Source: Mytilus trossulus
Lineage: Eukaryota; Mollusca; Bivalvia; Mytilida; Mytilidae
Length of the DNA: 64,000 nucleotides
Reading direction: 5' to 3'
Assembly (NCBI RefSeq): GCF_036588685.1
Contig: NC_086378.1
Location: forward strand, 49,284,686 to 49,348,685
Each line of letters starts with the position of its first letter. Positions within the stretch are counted from its first letter, which is position 1. Below the pieces are notes generated by a model. It was not told where the DNA came from, did not search any database, and saw only the letters and a list, made by a program, of their open reading frames with translations. Positions 34,532 through 46,490 of this stretch are shown here, in pieces. Position numbers and translations under genes: made by a program.

Positions 34532-36454
34532 ATGAAGTGAACCACAAAGAGCAGTCATTTCTACTTTGTAATCAATTGATAAATGGACATTTAATTTGTA
34601 TAGCCAGGAAAGATGAAAAACTGTACGACCAGCTAGTATTTAAAATCATGTGAAAACAACATTACATATTCAGGAATTAATCTAGCAAGCTTTATTCTGT
34701 ATTTCCTAGAAATTTGTTTTCTCAGGTCTAAGGAAAAGATTATGATGTAACAAATTTAGAAAGGATTGTGATACTAGTTTATGTTACGGAATCTATTAGT
34801 GAATTAAATTTTCTATGACAACCAATATTGTATTTTATACTCCAGATCAAATTATATTTAACAAGCTAAATATAAATCATATTACATAGACATATTGTAA
34901 CCAACTGTAGTCTATTGGCCAAATTCATCTCATCAAATTTTTTTCCTCGCCTTGACAGAGTAAAAAAGCGAGACATAGATATGCTGTTTCCAGCTTCAGC
35001 AGTGGCATCAACTATGTATTAGTTTGTGATTAGGTCTAGTTTATGGTGAATCACAAGTGGTAGGGCAGTCATACTCTGTATATAGTTGTATAAGCATTGG
35101 CAAAACTCATTTTCATGGAGATTGTATGGCCCTGGACCCTCAGTCATGGTCTATTGAGTTTTAAAATTTTGCTTAGTTTATATGTATTAGTTTGTGATTA
35201 GATCAGTTTAAGATGAACTGCTAATGTTAAGTCAATCTTATTTAGTATGCCAGTTCATTGGTACTTGCTAGTCTTATTTCCATGGAGATTACAAAGCCCC
35301 ATCCCCTCATCATTGTTTTTTTACTTTGAAACTATTACAAAAGTTAATGTTTGTTTAAAGCCTAAAAGGGAACAACTTATATTAAGTCAATGGTATTTGG
35401 TATGCAGTTGTATGAACATTGGCACATTTCATTTCCATGGAGATTGTTCAGCTATGTTCCTTCAGTCATGGTTCATCGACTTTGAATACATATTATAGAA
35501 GGGCTATTTTAATTTCAACATTTGCATTATGAAAATTACAAAATCACAAAAAGGCAAGACATATCTCTGTGATAACAATTTATATTCAAATTCATCTGTA
35601 CTATTGGGGCTCATGCATATTTTTGCCACTAGATGTTAGGCAACCAACAATCAATCAATAATTCATTATTCCAATGAAATTGGTATGATGGCCATGGTCG
35701 TGTCATACAAAATTTAAAAGTTGATTTTCTCAGGAAGAAAAAAAAATAAAAAATACTCTGTATAGTACTCCAATTATTTTGGCATTGACATTTTCATTAA
35801 CACACACACAAACATGAATTGCACAATGTATATAAAGGACGACATTATACACTATTAACATACACATTTATGTTTTGTTCAATCATTTTAAAAGACATAT
35901 ATATGCATGTAATATACTTTTTAAAATGATCTTTCTTTGACAGAAACCGATTACATGAAGGAAAGGACAGAATGAAAAATACTTTTCCTGACAAAAGTGT
36001 AGCATACATATGGTCATGGTGATGTTTCATTGAAATTATCATACCCATGTCTATATCTTTCTTTTAAATTGGATGACGAGCAAACAGATTAATTATGACA
36101 CCAAATACCAATTACGTTATGAAGGATTGATTTCTCGCTATATAGACAATAAGAAAATTATGGATTGCCAATGAGACAACTATCCACCAGTGACTGAATG
36201 ATGTATATGTGTGCAAAATAGGTCACCATATAACTTTTAATACTGCATAAACTAGGGATGTCAACTCTGTGAAGATTTACTAATCGATTACTCTTTCAAT
36301 TCACCAATCGACACTCGAGTACTTGCTTGGTAAAAATTTAACAAATCAATACACCAAATTATCCCCATTTTATGTATTGTGGGTTGTTGTCCTATGATCA
36401 CAAAACTCTCAACATTATTAACTAAGACTAGATAATAGTCCAAGTCTTGTATGA
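34532..36454. other. MRPL39 3'UTR and intergenic DNA
   Basis: Includes the MRPL39 3'UTR of unknown length, a degenerate tandem repeat at 34990-35500 and a partial GCCAATGAGACAAC-type repeat near 36160. No further gene seen. Confidence 0.5.
34990..35500. repeat. Degenerate tandem repeat, about 3 copies
   Basis: Units of about 180 bp share TTCATGGAGATTG-like, CCCTCAGTCATGGTCTAT-like and GTATTAGTTTGTGATTAG words. Confidence 0.65.
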
Positions 36455-38687
36455 TTTTTATACGACCACAAATTTTGAAAAAATTTTCGTCGTATATTGC
36501 TATCACGTTGGCGTCGTCGTTGTCGTCGTCGTCGTCCGAATACTTTTAGTTTTCGCACTCTAACTTTAGTAAAAGTGAATATAAATCTATAAAATTTTAT
36601 CACAAGGTTTATGACCACAAAAGGAAGGTTGGTATTGATTTTGGGAGTTTTGGTCCCAACATTTTAGGAATTAGGGGCCAAAAAGGGCCCAAATAAGCAT
36701 TTTCTTGGTTTTCGCACTATAACTTTAGTTTTAGTTAATAGAAATCTATGAAATTTTGACACAAGGTTTATGACCACAAAAGAAAGGTTGGGATTGATTT
36801 TGGGAGTTTTGGTTTCAACAGTGTAGGAACTAGGGGCCAAAAAAGGGCCCAAATAAGCATTATTCTTGGTTTTCGCACAATAACTTTAGTTTAAGTAAAT
36901 AGAAAATAATGAAATTTAAACACAATATTTATGACCACAAAAGGAAGGTTGGTATTGATTTTGGGAGTTTAGGTCCCAACAGTTTAGGAATTAGGGGCCA
37001 AAAAGGGACCCAAATAAGCATTTTTCTTGGTTTTCGCACCATAACTTTAGTATAAGTAAATAGAAATCTATGAAATAAAACACAAGGTTTATGACCATAA
37101 AAGGAAGGTTGGTAATGATTTTGGGAGTTTTGGTCCCAACAGTTTAGGAATAAGGGGCCCAAAAGGTCCAAAATTAAACTTTGTTTGATTTCATCAAAAT
37201 TGAATAATTGGGGTTCTTTGATATGCCGAATCTAACTGTGTATGTAGAATTTTAACTTTTGGTCCCGTTTTCAAATTGGTCTACATTAAGGTCCAAAGGG
37301 TCCAAAATTAAACTTCGTTTGATTTTGACAAAAAATTAATCGGTTGGGTTCTTTGATATGCTGAATCTAAAAATGTACTTAGATTCTTGATTATCGGCCC
37401 AGTTTTCAAGTTGTTCCAAATCGGGGTCCAAAATTAAACTTTGTTTGATTTCATCAAAAATTGAATAAATGGGGTTCTTTGATATGCCAAATCTAACTGT
37501 GTATGTAGATTCCTCATTTTTAGCTCACCTGGCCCAAAGGGCCAAGTGAGCTTTTCTCATCACTTGGCGTCCGGCGTCCGGCGTCAGTCGTCCGTCGTCC
37601 GGCGTTAGCTTTTACAAAAATCTTCTCCTCTGAAACTACTGGGCCAAATCAAACCAAACTTGGCCACAATCATCATTGGGGTATCTAGTTTAAAAAATAA
37701 CTAAAAAACCAAAGCATTTAGAGCAAATCTGACATGGGGTAAAAATGTTTATCAGGTCAAGATCTATCTGCCCTGAAATTTTCAGATGAATCGGTCAATC
37801 GGTTGTTGGGTTGCTGCCCCTGAATTGGTAATTTTGAAGAAATTTTGCTGTTTTTGGTTATTATCTTGAATATTATTATAGTTAGAGATAAACTGTAAAC
37901 AGCAATAATGTTCAGCAAAGTAAGATCTACAAATAAGTCAACATGACCAAAATGGTCAGTTGACCCGTTTAGGAGTTATTGCCCTTTATAGTCAATTTTT
38001 AACCATTTTTCGTTAATTAAAGTAATCTTTTACAAAAATCTTCTCCTCTAAAACTACTTGGCCAAATTAATCCAAACTTGGCCACAATCATCTTTGGGGT
38101 ATCTAGTTTAAAAAATGTGTGGCGTGACCTGGTCAACCAACCAAGATGGCCGCCAAGGCTAAAAATAGAACAAAGGGGTTAAATGCAGTTTTTGGCTTAT
38201 AACTCAAAAACCAAAGCATTTTGAGGAAATCTGACAGGGATAAAAATGTTTATCAGGTCAAGATCTATCTGCCCTAAAATTTTCAGATGAATCGGTCAAT
38301 CGGTTGTTGGGTTGCTGCCCCTGAATTGGTAATTTTGAGGAAATTTTGCTGTTTTTGGTTATTATCTTGAATATTATTATAGATAGAGATAAACTGTAAA
38401 CAGCAATAATGTTCAGCAAAGTAAGATCTACAAATAAGTCAACATGACCAAAATGGTCAGTTGACCCGTTTAGGAGTTATTGCCCTTTATAGTCAATTTT
38501 TAACCATTTTTCGTAAATTAAAGTAATCTTTTACAAAAATCTTCTCCTCTGAAACTACTTGGCCAAATTAATCCAAACTTGGCCACAATCATCTTTGGGG
38601 TATCTAGTTAAAAAAATGTGTGGCGTGACCTGGTCAACCAACCAAGATGGCCGCCACCGCTAAAAATAGAACATAGGGGTAAAATGC

Positions 38688-38689
<2 letters not shown>

Positions 38690-38731
<42 letters not shown>

Positions 38732-41386
38732 AAGGTATATATATTTTATTGAAATCTTTACATTTGTTAGTTTAAAACATCGATTACCGGTACCTTATCC
38801 CGGCCTCGTTAACATTAGTAATGATATTTATTTATAAAGGAGTTAGTGGTTGTTAGTAATATTCACCAAATATATATATATAATGTACCAGTATAAATAC
38901 ATGTAAGTTAGATGCTAACAAATATAAAGATGGTTCAATATAAATGTCTTATAAAACAAACAAAAAATAAACAGTTCTTCATAAATGACATATTATTTAG
39001 TTTTAGATTTTAAGGAATCGAACAAAGATTTTAAATCCATAGTAGTTTCATTTCTTTTTTCTCTTTCTCCTCTCTTCCCTCCCTTTTCAAAAGCAATAAA
39101 TGTTTAAATGATTTTATTAAATTTTAACTCTCAAGAAAAAAAAAAAAATAATAAATAGCTTAGATAGGCTTTAAAACACACTGAAAGTAATTCAGAAAAA
39201 GAAAAGCAAAAAAAAAACCACAAAAAAAAAAACGAAAATGGCCCTTATAGCCCCTAGTCCTTTATGAATATATAAATAAATATCAGGAAATAACAATGTA
39301 AAGAGGTCAATAGAAAAAAGAAATGAGAACCACTTGCATTCACTTTCACTTTCTCTCAGTCTCTCATACACACATACAATTCTTACTTACATACACACAT
39401 ACATTACTTAATTATGTACATAATTATTGTTCACAATTACATCAAAGAATAACCAAAATCTTATCAAAAAATTTGCTCACAGATTAATATCATACTCTAT
39501 GGTGGAAATATATATTGTAATGGGGTCCAAAATTTTTCATATACATCAACATTATTATATTTTTTTGCAATATAATATTCATATGACTGATACTGTTTTA
39601 TTCTATTTTTAAAACCAAAAATATTAGGAGTAAGTTCCATAAACTTACATTTATAAATATAATTTTTTGCTACTATAAATAAAAGATTCATGAATAAGCT
39701 TTCTGAATAGAAACCAAGGAATATCTGCTTTTTACTGATGGCAAAATCCCTGCTATACAATCTTATTTGCTGTAATAATGATGACCAAAATTGATATGTT
39801 ATTGGACAATCATAGAAAAAATGTACAATAGTTTCGTCATCAAGTTTACAAAAAGTACATGAACTAGAATCTTTCTTCTTTATCTTGTACAAAAAAGAGT
39901 TTGTAGGAATTATTTGGTGCAGTATTTTGTATTGGAAGCTTTTTAAGTAGGTATCTTTGCAAGACTTCCTTAGTAGCATAAAGTATGTTTGCCAATTTTC
40001 AATTTCTGAGTCTAACAACTGCTCCCATTTCTGAAATTTTTCAAGGGGAGGTTGAAATATATGATCGATAAGACTCTTATACACAAATTTTGGTTTCTTA
40101 TTATTAATAATCTGAGTACAAAAAGCATCAGAGATTTTGACATTTTCAATCTGTTGAGAACCACAATATTCTTTTATGTGATCTTTAATAAATTTTGGAA
40201 TATTGGAGATTAGACTGTAATATTTCAGAAAATTATTTGTAAGAATCTTATGTCTAATCTTTTCAAATGTAAAGAATTCTTTGTTTTGACAATTTACAAG
40301 GTCTTTTATATACTGTACACCAAAGTCCTTCCATTGCATATAAATAGTGTAATCTGAAAGTGGCACAAAATTTAAAATATCTAGCGATAATATATCATTT
40401 GTACAAACCTTAGTATCAGGCTTTGCAGTATGTAAGCAAAATAAAACATCTTTCCAAAAAGGATTCTTAACATAGCCATGAACTTCTAGTAGTTTTTCTT
40501 TTTGTAAAGAAAAGACTCTGTCACCACCAAATTTGGTTAATTCAGACAATAATAAAGTCTGCCATGACCCCTCTAAATTCAAAAGAAGTCTTCTAACCCA
40601 GCTTATTTTTAGATATGTACTAAAAGATGACAAATGCACCATGTTCAAACCTCCCTGCATAAAATCCCCAATTAGTGTATTGCGTTTTATACGTTCTAAT
40701 TTCCCATTCCAAATAAAGTTATAAAAGAGAGTATTAAACTCTTTAATTTTAATCTGGGATAGATTTGGTAAAGCTGTTAGCAAATGAACTATCTTTGGTA
40801 ATGCAAGAGTCTTTACAACAGTAATTTTACCAAGTAATGTAAGTTTTCTGTGTTCCCAAGCCTTAAGTATTGATGACATTTCCTTGATTTTCTTTGTGAA
40901 ATTTATATCTAACATAGCTTGTAAATCTAATGAAAAATCTATTCCTAAAAGTTTGAAATTTGACTTTGTCCATTGAAGATTATAATTAGGACAAAGTATA
41001 TGGTCTGAATATTTTTTGGTTCCAATCCAAACAGCTTTGGTCTTGGATGCATTCATTTTTAGCCCAGAAACCCTGTGAAAAGAATCAAAACATTTTAAAG
41101 TCTCCTCTAAAGATTTTTCTTTTCCATCTAAAACAAGAAATGTGTCATCAGCATACTGGCTCAACAATAATTCTTTGTTGTGAATAGGAATACCATGGAT
41201 GTCAGATGTAGATTTTAGTTTTAGCGCTAATAATTCAACACCTATAATAAATAAATATGGGGATAGGGGGTCACCTTGTCTACAGCCTCGCTCAAGATTG
41301 AAGAAACTTGACAAATTACCATTATTTATTACACAGCTTTTAGCTTCTGAATAGAGAGTCTCAAACCATTTGCATATAGATGTTTT
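38690..41386 (-). mobile_element. 5'-truncated LINE (non-LTR retrotransposon)
   Basis: Minus-strand element ending in a poly(A) tail (41 T at 38690-38730 on plus). It has a 3'UTR of about 770 bp and an open reverse transcriptase frame reaching right to the 5' break. It sits in the host word ATGCAG-TTTTT-GG(C/G)TTATAAC, so the target was a T tract and any target-site duplication is hidden in T residues. Confidence 0.9.
39497..41382 (-). pseudogene. LINE reverse transcriptase, C-terminal part
   Basis: No start codon: the frame is open from the truncation point, through a segment reading KWFETLYSEAKS, to TAA. It holds LERGCRQGDPLSPYLF, the catalytic YADD box (LLSQYADDTFLVL) and GLKMNASKTKAVW, plus a C-terminal CTFCKLDDETIVHFFYDC zinc-knuckle-like motif. 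The upstream reverse transcriptase part with the first catalytic Asp, and the endonuclease, are missing, so it is not functional. The style of the C-terminus suggests the L1/Tx1 group. About 625 codons with no internal stop, so insertion is probably recent. Confidence 0.9.
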
Positions 41387-42410
41387 TTTGGGTTATAACT
41401 CAAAAACCAAAGCATTTTGAGGAAATCTGACATGGGATAAAAATGTTTATCAGGTCAAGAACTATCTGCCTTGAAATTTTCAGATGAATCGGTCAATCGG
41501 TTGTTGGGTTGCTGCCCCTGAATTGGTAATTTTGAGGAAATTTTGCTGTTTTTGGTTATTATCTTGAATATTATTATAGATAGAGATAAATTGTAAACAG
41601 CAATAATGTTCAGCAAAGTAAGATCTACAAATAAGTCAACATGACCAAAATGGTCAGTTGACCCCTTTAGGAGTTATTGCCCTTTATAGTCAATCTTTAA
41701 CCATTTTTCATAAATCTAAGTAATCTTTTACAAAATCTCCACTGAAACTACTAGGCCACAATCATCTTTGGGGTATCTAGTTTGAAAAATGTGTCCGATG
41801 ACCTGGCCATTCAACCAAGATGGCCGCCACGGCTAAAAATAGAACATACGGGTAAAATGCAGTTTTTTGCTTATAACTATGAAACCAAAGCATCTAGAGC
41901 AAATCTGACAAGAAGTTAAATTGTTAATCAAGTCAATATCTATCTGCCGTGAATTTTTCAGATGAATTGGACAACTGGTTGTTGGGTTGCTGCCCTCCAT
42001 TTGGTAATTTTAAAGAAATTTTGCCGTTTTTGGTTATCTTGAATACTATTATAGATAGCGATAAACTGTAAACAGCAATAATGTTCAGCAAAGTAAGATC
42101 TACAAATAAGTCAACATGACCTAAATGGTCAATTGACCCCTTAAGGAGTTATTGCCCTTTATAGTCAATTTTTAACAATTTTCATTAATTTGGTAAATTT
42201 ATGTAAATTTTTACCAAATATAGTTCTCTGTTACTAATGGGCAAAGTTCATGATAGATATAATTGTAAGAAGCAAAATCGTTCAGTAGAGTAAGAACTTC
42301 AAACACATCACCATCACCAAAATACAATTTTGTCATGAATTCATTTGTGTCCTTTGTTTAATATGCACATAGACCAAGGTGAGCGACACAGGCTCTTTAG
42401 AGCCTCTAGT

Positions 42411-43227
42411 TTTTATACGCCCTTCAAAATTTTGACGGGATGTATAATGGTATACAAATGTCCTCTGTCTGTTCTTCGGTCCGTCTGTCTGTCCGGCGTA
42501 AACATGTCGAACAGTAACTTGAGAACGACTTATCCAAATTTCATGGAACTTAACATAGTTGTTTCTTATGATGGTCAAACGATCTGTATACTTTTTGGTG
42601 AAAATAAGGTTACAACTTTTTGAGTTACGGGACAATGAAACTAAAACAGGGGTATGGTTTTTTTTCACATGTCGCGTCGTATTTAAAAAACGATTTTTGA
42701 TTATTGCTTAAAACTTTACACACTTCTTCTTAGTTATATTAATCTTAAGATCTGTATATTTTTTGGTGATGATTCAAAATTTAGTTTTTGAGTTATTGAG
42801 TATTTTGTAAAAAAAAAAAAGGGGGGAGGGGTTTTCACATGTCGCGCCGTATCTCAAAAGCAATTTATGATTTTTGCTTTAAACTTTACACACTTCTTGG
42901 TTATATTAATCTAAAGATCTGTATACTTTTTGATTTTGATTCAAAATTATATTTTAGAGATATTGAGTTTTTTGCGCCATATCTCAAAAACAGTTTATGA
43001 TTATTGTTTAAAACTTTACCCACTTCTAAGTTACATTAATCTTAAGAGCTGTATAACTGTTTGGTGATGATTCAAAATTTTATGTTAGAGTTATTGAGTT
43101 TTTGTCAAAAAAAAGGGGGGTTTTCACTTGTCGCGCCGTATGTCAGAAACTATTTATGATAATTGCATGAAAATTTACACACAAGACGACGGGCGTATCA
43201 TGCGCTCATGGCGCAGCTGTGTATTTT
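42411..43227. mobile_element. TATACGCCC element, longer copy
   Basis: Starts TTTATACGCCCTTCAAAATT and ends GGCGTATCATGCGCTCATGG then CGCAGCTG. The interior has three to four units with CATGTCGCGCCGTAT-like and TTAAAACTTTACACACTTC words. The right end is shared with 31042-31146 and 60185-61015. Confidence 0.7.
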
Positions 43228-43659
43228 GATTTTTGGACCGTTTTTCAAACTGGTCCACAGAAAGGTCCAAAGTAAATAAAATTAAACTTAGTTTGATTTT
43301 AACACAAAATTATTATTGGGATTCTGTTATATGCTTAACCAAAGCAAATAATTAAATGTTTAATTTTGGGCACAGTTTTCAAGCTGGTTTAAATTGGGGT
43401 CCAAATTGAACTTTGTTTGATTTTAACCAAAATTGAATATATGTTTTTTTTTGAGATGTTGAAATTAAATGTGTATTTAAATTTTGGATTTTGAGCCCTG
43501 TTATAAAATTGGTTCAAATTGAGGTCCAAAGTATCTAAATTAAACTTGGATTTCTTCAAATATTGAATTTTTGTTGTTCTTTGAACAAATGGTCATGTTA
43601 GTAAATATCCAATATTTAAATATATAAGTTCTTAGACCACAATTATTCTGGGTCAGGAT

Positions 43660-43972
43660 AGTTATCGAAGGTACCAAGTACAAAGTTGAAGAGCAATGAG
43701 GATCCAAAATTCCAAAAATTGTGCCAAATACGGCTAAGGTTATATATGCCTGGGATATGAAAATCCTTATTTTTTCGACAAATTCAAACTTTTGTAAACA
43801 GGAAATTTATAAAAATGACCACATTATTGATATTCATGTCAACACCGAAGTGTTGACTACTGCGCTGGTGATACCTTCGGGGACGAAACGTCCACCAGAA
43901 GTGGCATCGACCCAGTGGTGTAAATAGTTATCAAAGGTACCAGGATTATAATTTAGTACGCCAGAAACTATG
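43660..43972. repeat. Short repeat bounded by GTTATCRAAGGTACCA
   Basis: The word AGTTATCGAAGGTACCA at about 43660 recurs as AGTTATCAAAGGTACCA at about 43926. The enclosed sequence, with GATACCTTCGGGGACGAAAC, stays open on plus as a 68-codon frame, but it looks like a repeat fragment. Confidence 0.5.
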
Positions 43973-44094
43973 CTATATCAAATTTTTAATCACAGTTAAA
44001 AATAAATTTAGCATCATAAATAATTATAGTTTGAAACTTGCTGATTATTATTAGATATTTTGAATATTGTATAGGTTACACTTTTTAGCTCACC

Positions 44095-45385
44095 TGGCCC
44101 GAAGGGCCAAGTGAGCTTTTCTCATCACTTGGCGTCCGTCGTCCGTCGTCGTCGTCCGTCGTCGTTAACTTTTACAAAAATCTTCTTCTCTGAAACAACT
44201 GGGCCAAATTAAATCAAACTTGGCCACAATCATCATTGGGGTATCTAGTTTATAAAAAAGTGGCGTGACCCGCCAAACCAACCAAGATGGCCGCCATGCC
44301 TAAAAATAAAACATAGGGGTAAAATGCAGTTTTTGGCTTATAACTCAAAAACCAAAGCATTAAGAGCAAATCTGACATGGGTTAAATTGTTAATCAGGTC
44401 AAGATCTATCTGCCCTGAAATTTTCAGATGAATCGGACAACCCGTTGTTGGGTTGCTGCCCTTGAATTGGTAATTTTAGGGAAATTTTGCTGTTTTTGGT
44501 TATTATCTTGAATATTATTATAGATAGAGATAAACTGTACACAGCAATAATGTTCAGCAAAGTAAGATTTACCAATAAGTCGACATGACCAAAATGGTCA
44601 GTTGACCCTTTTAGGAGTTATTGCCCTTTAAAGTCAATTTTTAACCATTTTTCATAAATTTTATATATCTTTTACAAAATTCTTCTCCTCTGAAACTGCT
44701 GAGCCAAATTAATCCAAACTTGGCCACAATCATCTTTGAGGTATCTAGTTTAAAAAAAGTGTGGCGTGACCCGCCAAACCAACCAAGATGGCCGCCATGG
44801 CTTAAAATAGAACATAGGGTAAAACGCAGATTTTGGCTTATAACTCAAAAACCAAAGCATTTAGAGCAAATCTGACAGGGGGAAAAAATTGTTTATCAGG
44901 TCAAGATCTATCTGCCCTGAAATTTTCAGATGAATCAGAGAACCCTGTTGTTGGTTTGCTGTCCCTGAATTGGTAATTTTAAGGAAATTTTGCTGTTTTT
45001 GGTTATTATCTTAAATATTATTATAGATATAGATAAACTGTAAACAGCAATAATGTTCAGCTAAGTAAGATTTACAAATAAGTCAACATGACCAAAATGG
45101 TCAATTGACCCCCTAAGGAGTTATTGTCCTTTATAGTCAATTTTAAACAATTTTCATAAAATTTGGAAATTTTTACTACCGGTAACATTTTCCACAGAAA
45201 CTACTGGGCCAAGTTCATTATAGATACTAAGTGATAATTGTAAGCAGCAAGAATTTTAGAAAAGTAAGATGTTCAAACATATCACCATCACCAAAACACA
45301 ATTTTTTCATGAATCCATCTGCTTCCTTTGTTTAATATTCACATAGACCAAGGTGAGCGACACAGGCTTTTTAGAGCCTCTAGTT
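44095..45385. mobile_element. GCTCACC/GGTGAGC element, copy 3
   Basis: Starts TAGCTCACCTGGCCCGAAGG with a GTCGTCCGTCGTCGTC microsatellite, and ends GGTGAGCGACACAGGCTTTT then TAGAGCCTCTAG. Two internal units plus a partial one. Confidence 0.85.
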
Positions 45386-45574
45386 GGTCTTGTTTTCAAA
45401 TTGATCTACATTAAAGTCCAAAGGGTCCAAAATTAAACATAGTTTGATTTTAACAAAAATTGAAATATTGGGGTTCTTTGATATGCTGAATCCAAACATG
45501 TTCTTAGATTTTTGATTATGGGCCCAGTTTTCAAGTTGGTCCAAATCAGGATCTAAAATTATTATCTTAAGTTT

Positions 45575-45665
45575 TGTGCAATAGCAAGTCTTTTCAATTG
45601 CACAGTATTGCGCAATGGCAAGAAATATCTTATTGCAAAATATTGTGAAATAGCAATTTTGTTTT
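45575..45665. repeat. Short tandem repeat with TTGCGCAATRGCAAG
   Basis: Three degenerate units of about 35 bp (TTGTGCAATAGCAAG, TTGCGCAATGGCAAG, TTGTGAAATAGCAA) inside the outer composite element. Confidence 0.6.
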
Positions 45666-45944
45666 TAATTAGAGTTATCTTTCTTTGTCCAGAATAGTAA
45701 GCAAGAAATATCTAATTGTAAGAATTTTTTTTATTTGGAGTTATCTTTCTTTGTCCAGAATCAACTTAAATCTTTGTTATATATACAATATACAATGTAT
45801 ATTCACTTTTTACTACCAACTGATAAATTAAAATAATCTTTACCATTCAGTGATAACAAGCAGTTTTTTTACAACTTAATATTTTATGATGTATTTAAAT
45901 GAGTAGAAGTTGTTGCAAACTCCATTAGAAATTTTAATTGAGAT

Positions 45945-46157
45945 TACTGTGGATTCATTATTATTCGTTGGATACCATTTTTCGTGGGTTTCGTGGGTAC
46001 AGGCAAACCACGTTTTCAAATGTTCAACGAATATCCTATTTTCAACAGGCTTTATATACAGAGATCTACAAAACCACGAAATCAAATATCCTCGAATATG
46101 CAAAATTTCAGCAATCCACGAAAATTGATACCCACGAAAATAAATGAATCCACAGTA
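45945..46157. mobile_element. 213-bp TA-flanked TIR element
   Basis: Left TACTGTGGATTCATTATTAT, right ATAAATGAATCCACAGTA; arms continue as imperfect inverted repeats with TTTTCGTGG / CCACGAAAA. No coding capacity; the small open frames here are artefacts of the inverted repeats. Confidence 0.8.
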
Positions 46158-46490
46158 GTTTTGGAATAAGGGAAAGAAGGATGTGATTAAAAAAAATGGG
46201 TTCAATTTTCTCATTTGAAATTTCATAAATAAAAAGAAAATTTCTGCAAACATTTTTTTGAGAGGAATAATATTCAACAGCATAGTGAATTGCTCTAAGA
46301 GAAAACAAAAATTTAAATTTCATTAAAATACATTCATTCTGTGTCAGAAACCTATGCTGTGTCAACTATTTAATCAAAATCCAAATTTAGAGCTGAATCC
46401 AGCTTGAATGTTATGTCCATACTTGCCCCAACCGTTCAGGGTTCAACCTCTGCGGTCGTATAAAGCTACTCCCTGCGGAGCATCTGGTTA

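Larger units (their letters stand above)
37521..42409. mobile_element. GCTCACC/GGTGAGC element, copy 2 (interrupted)
   Basis: Starts TAGCTCACCTGGCCCAAAGG and ends GGTGAGCGACACAGGCTCTT then TAGAGCCTCTAG. Several units of about 500 bp, with a LINE inserted at 38690-41386. Confidence 0.85.
36455..46490. mobile_element. Outer TATACGACC-ended composite element with nested insertions
   Basis: Left terminus TTTTTATACGACCACAAATT (36455), right terminus CTCTGCGGTCGTATAAAGC (about 46448). Own sequence includes a four-unit array of about 160 bp (36560-37160; GACCACAAAAGGAAGGTTGG, GGGAGTTTTGGTCCCAACAG) and repeated GGTCCAAAATTAAAC units (37160-37510, 43220-43600, 45390-45560). It is interrupted by the elements listed at 37521, 42411, 43660, 44095 and 45945. 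That the two ends belong to one original copy is inferred from sequence continuity across the insertions. Confidence 0.6.

Noticed and set aside
43721-43927. 68-codon frame with VIPSGTKRPPEVASTQW
   Set aside because: It lies in a dispersed repeat bounded by GTTATCRAAGGTACCA; probably not a gene.
45876-46365. Cluster of overlapping small frames on both strands
   Set aside because: They overlap the 213-bp inverted-repeat element, where mirrored sequence keeps several frames open.
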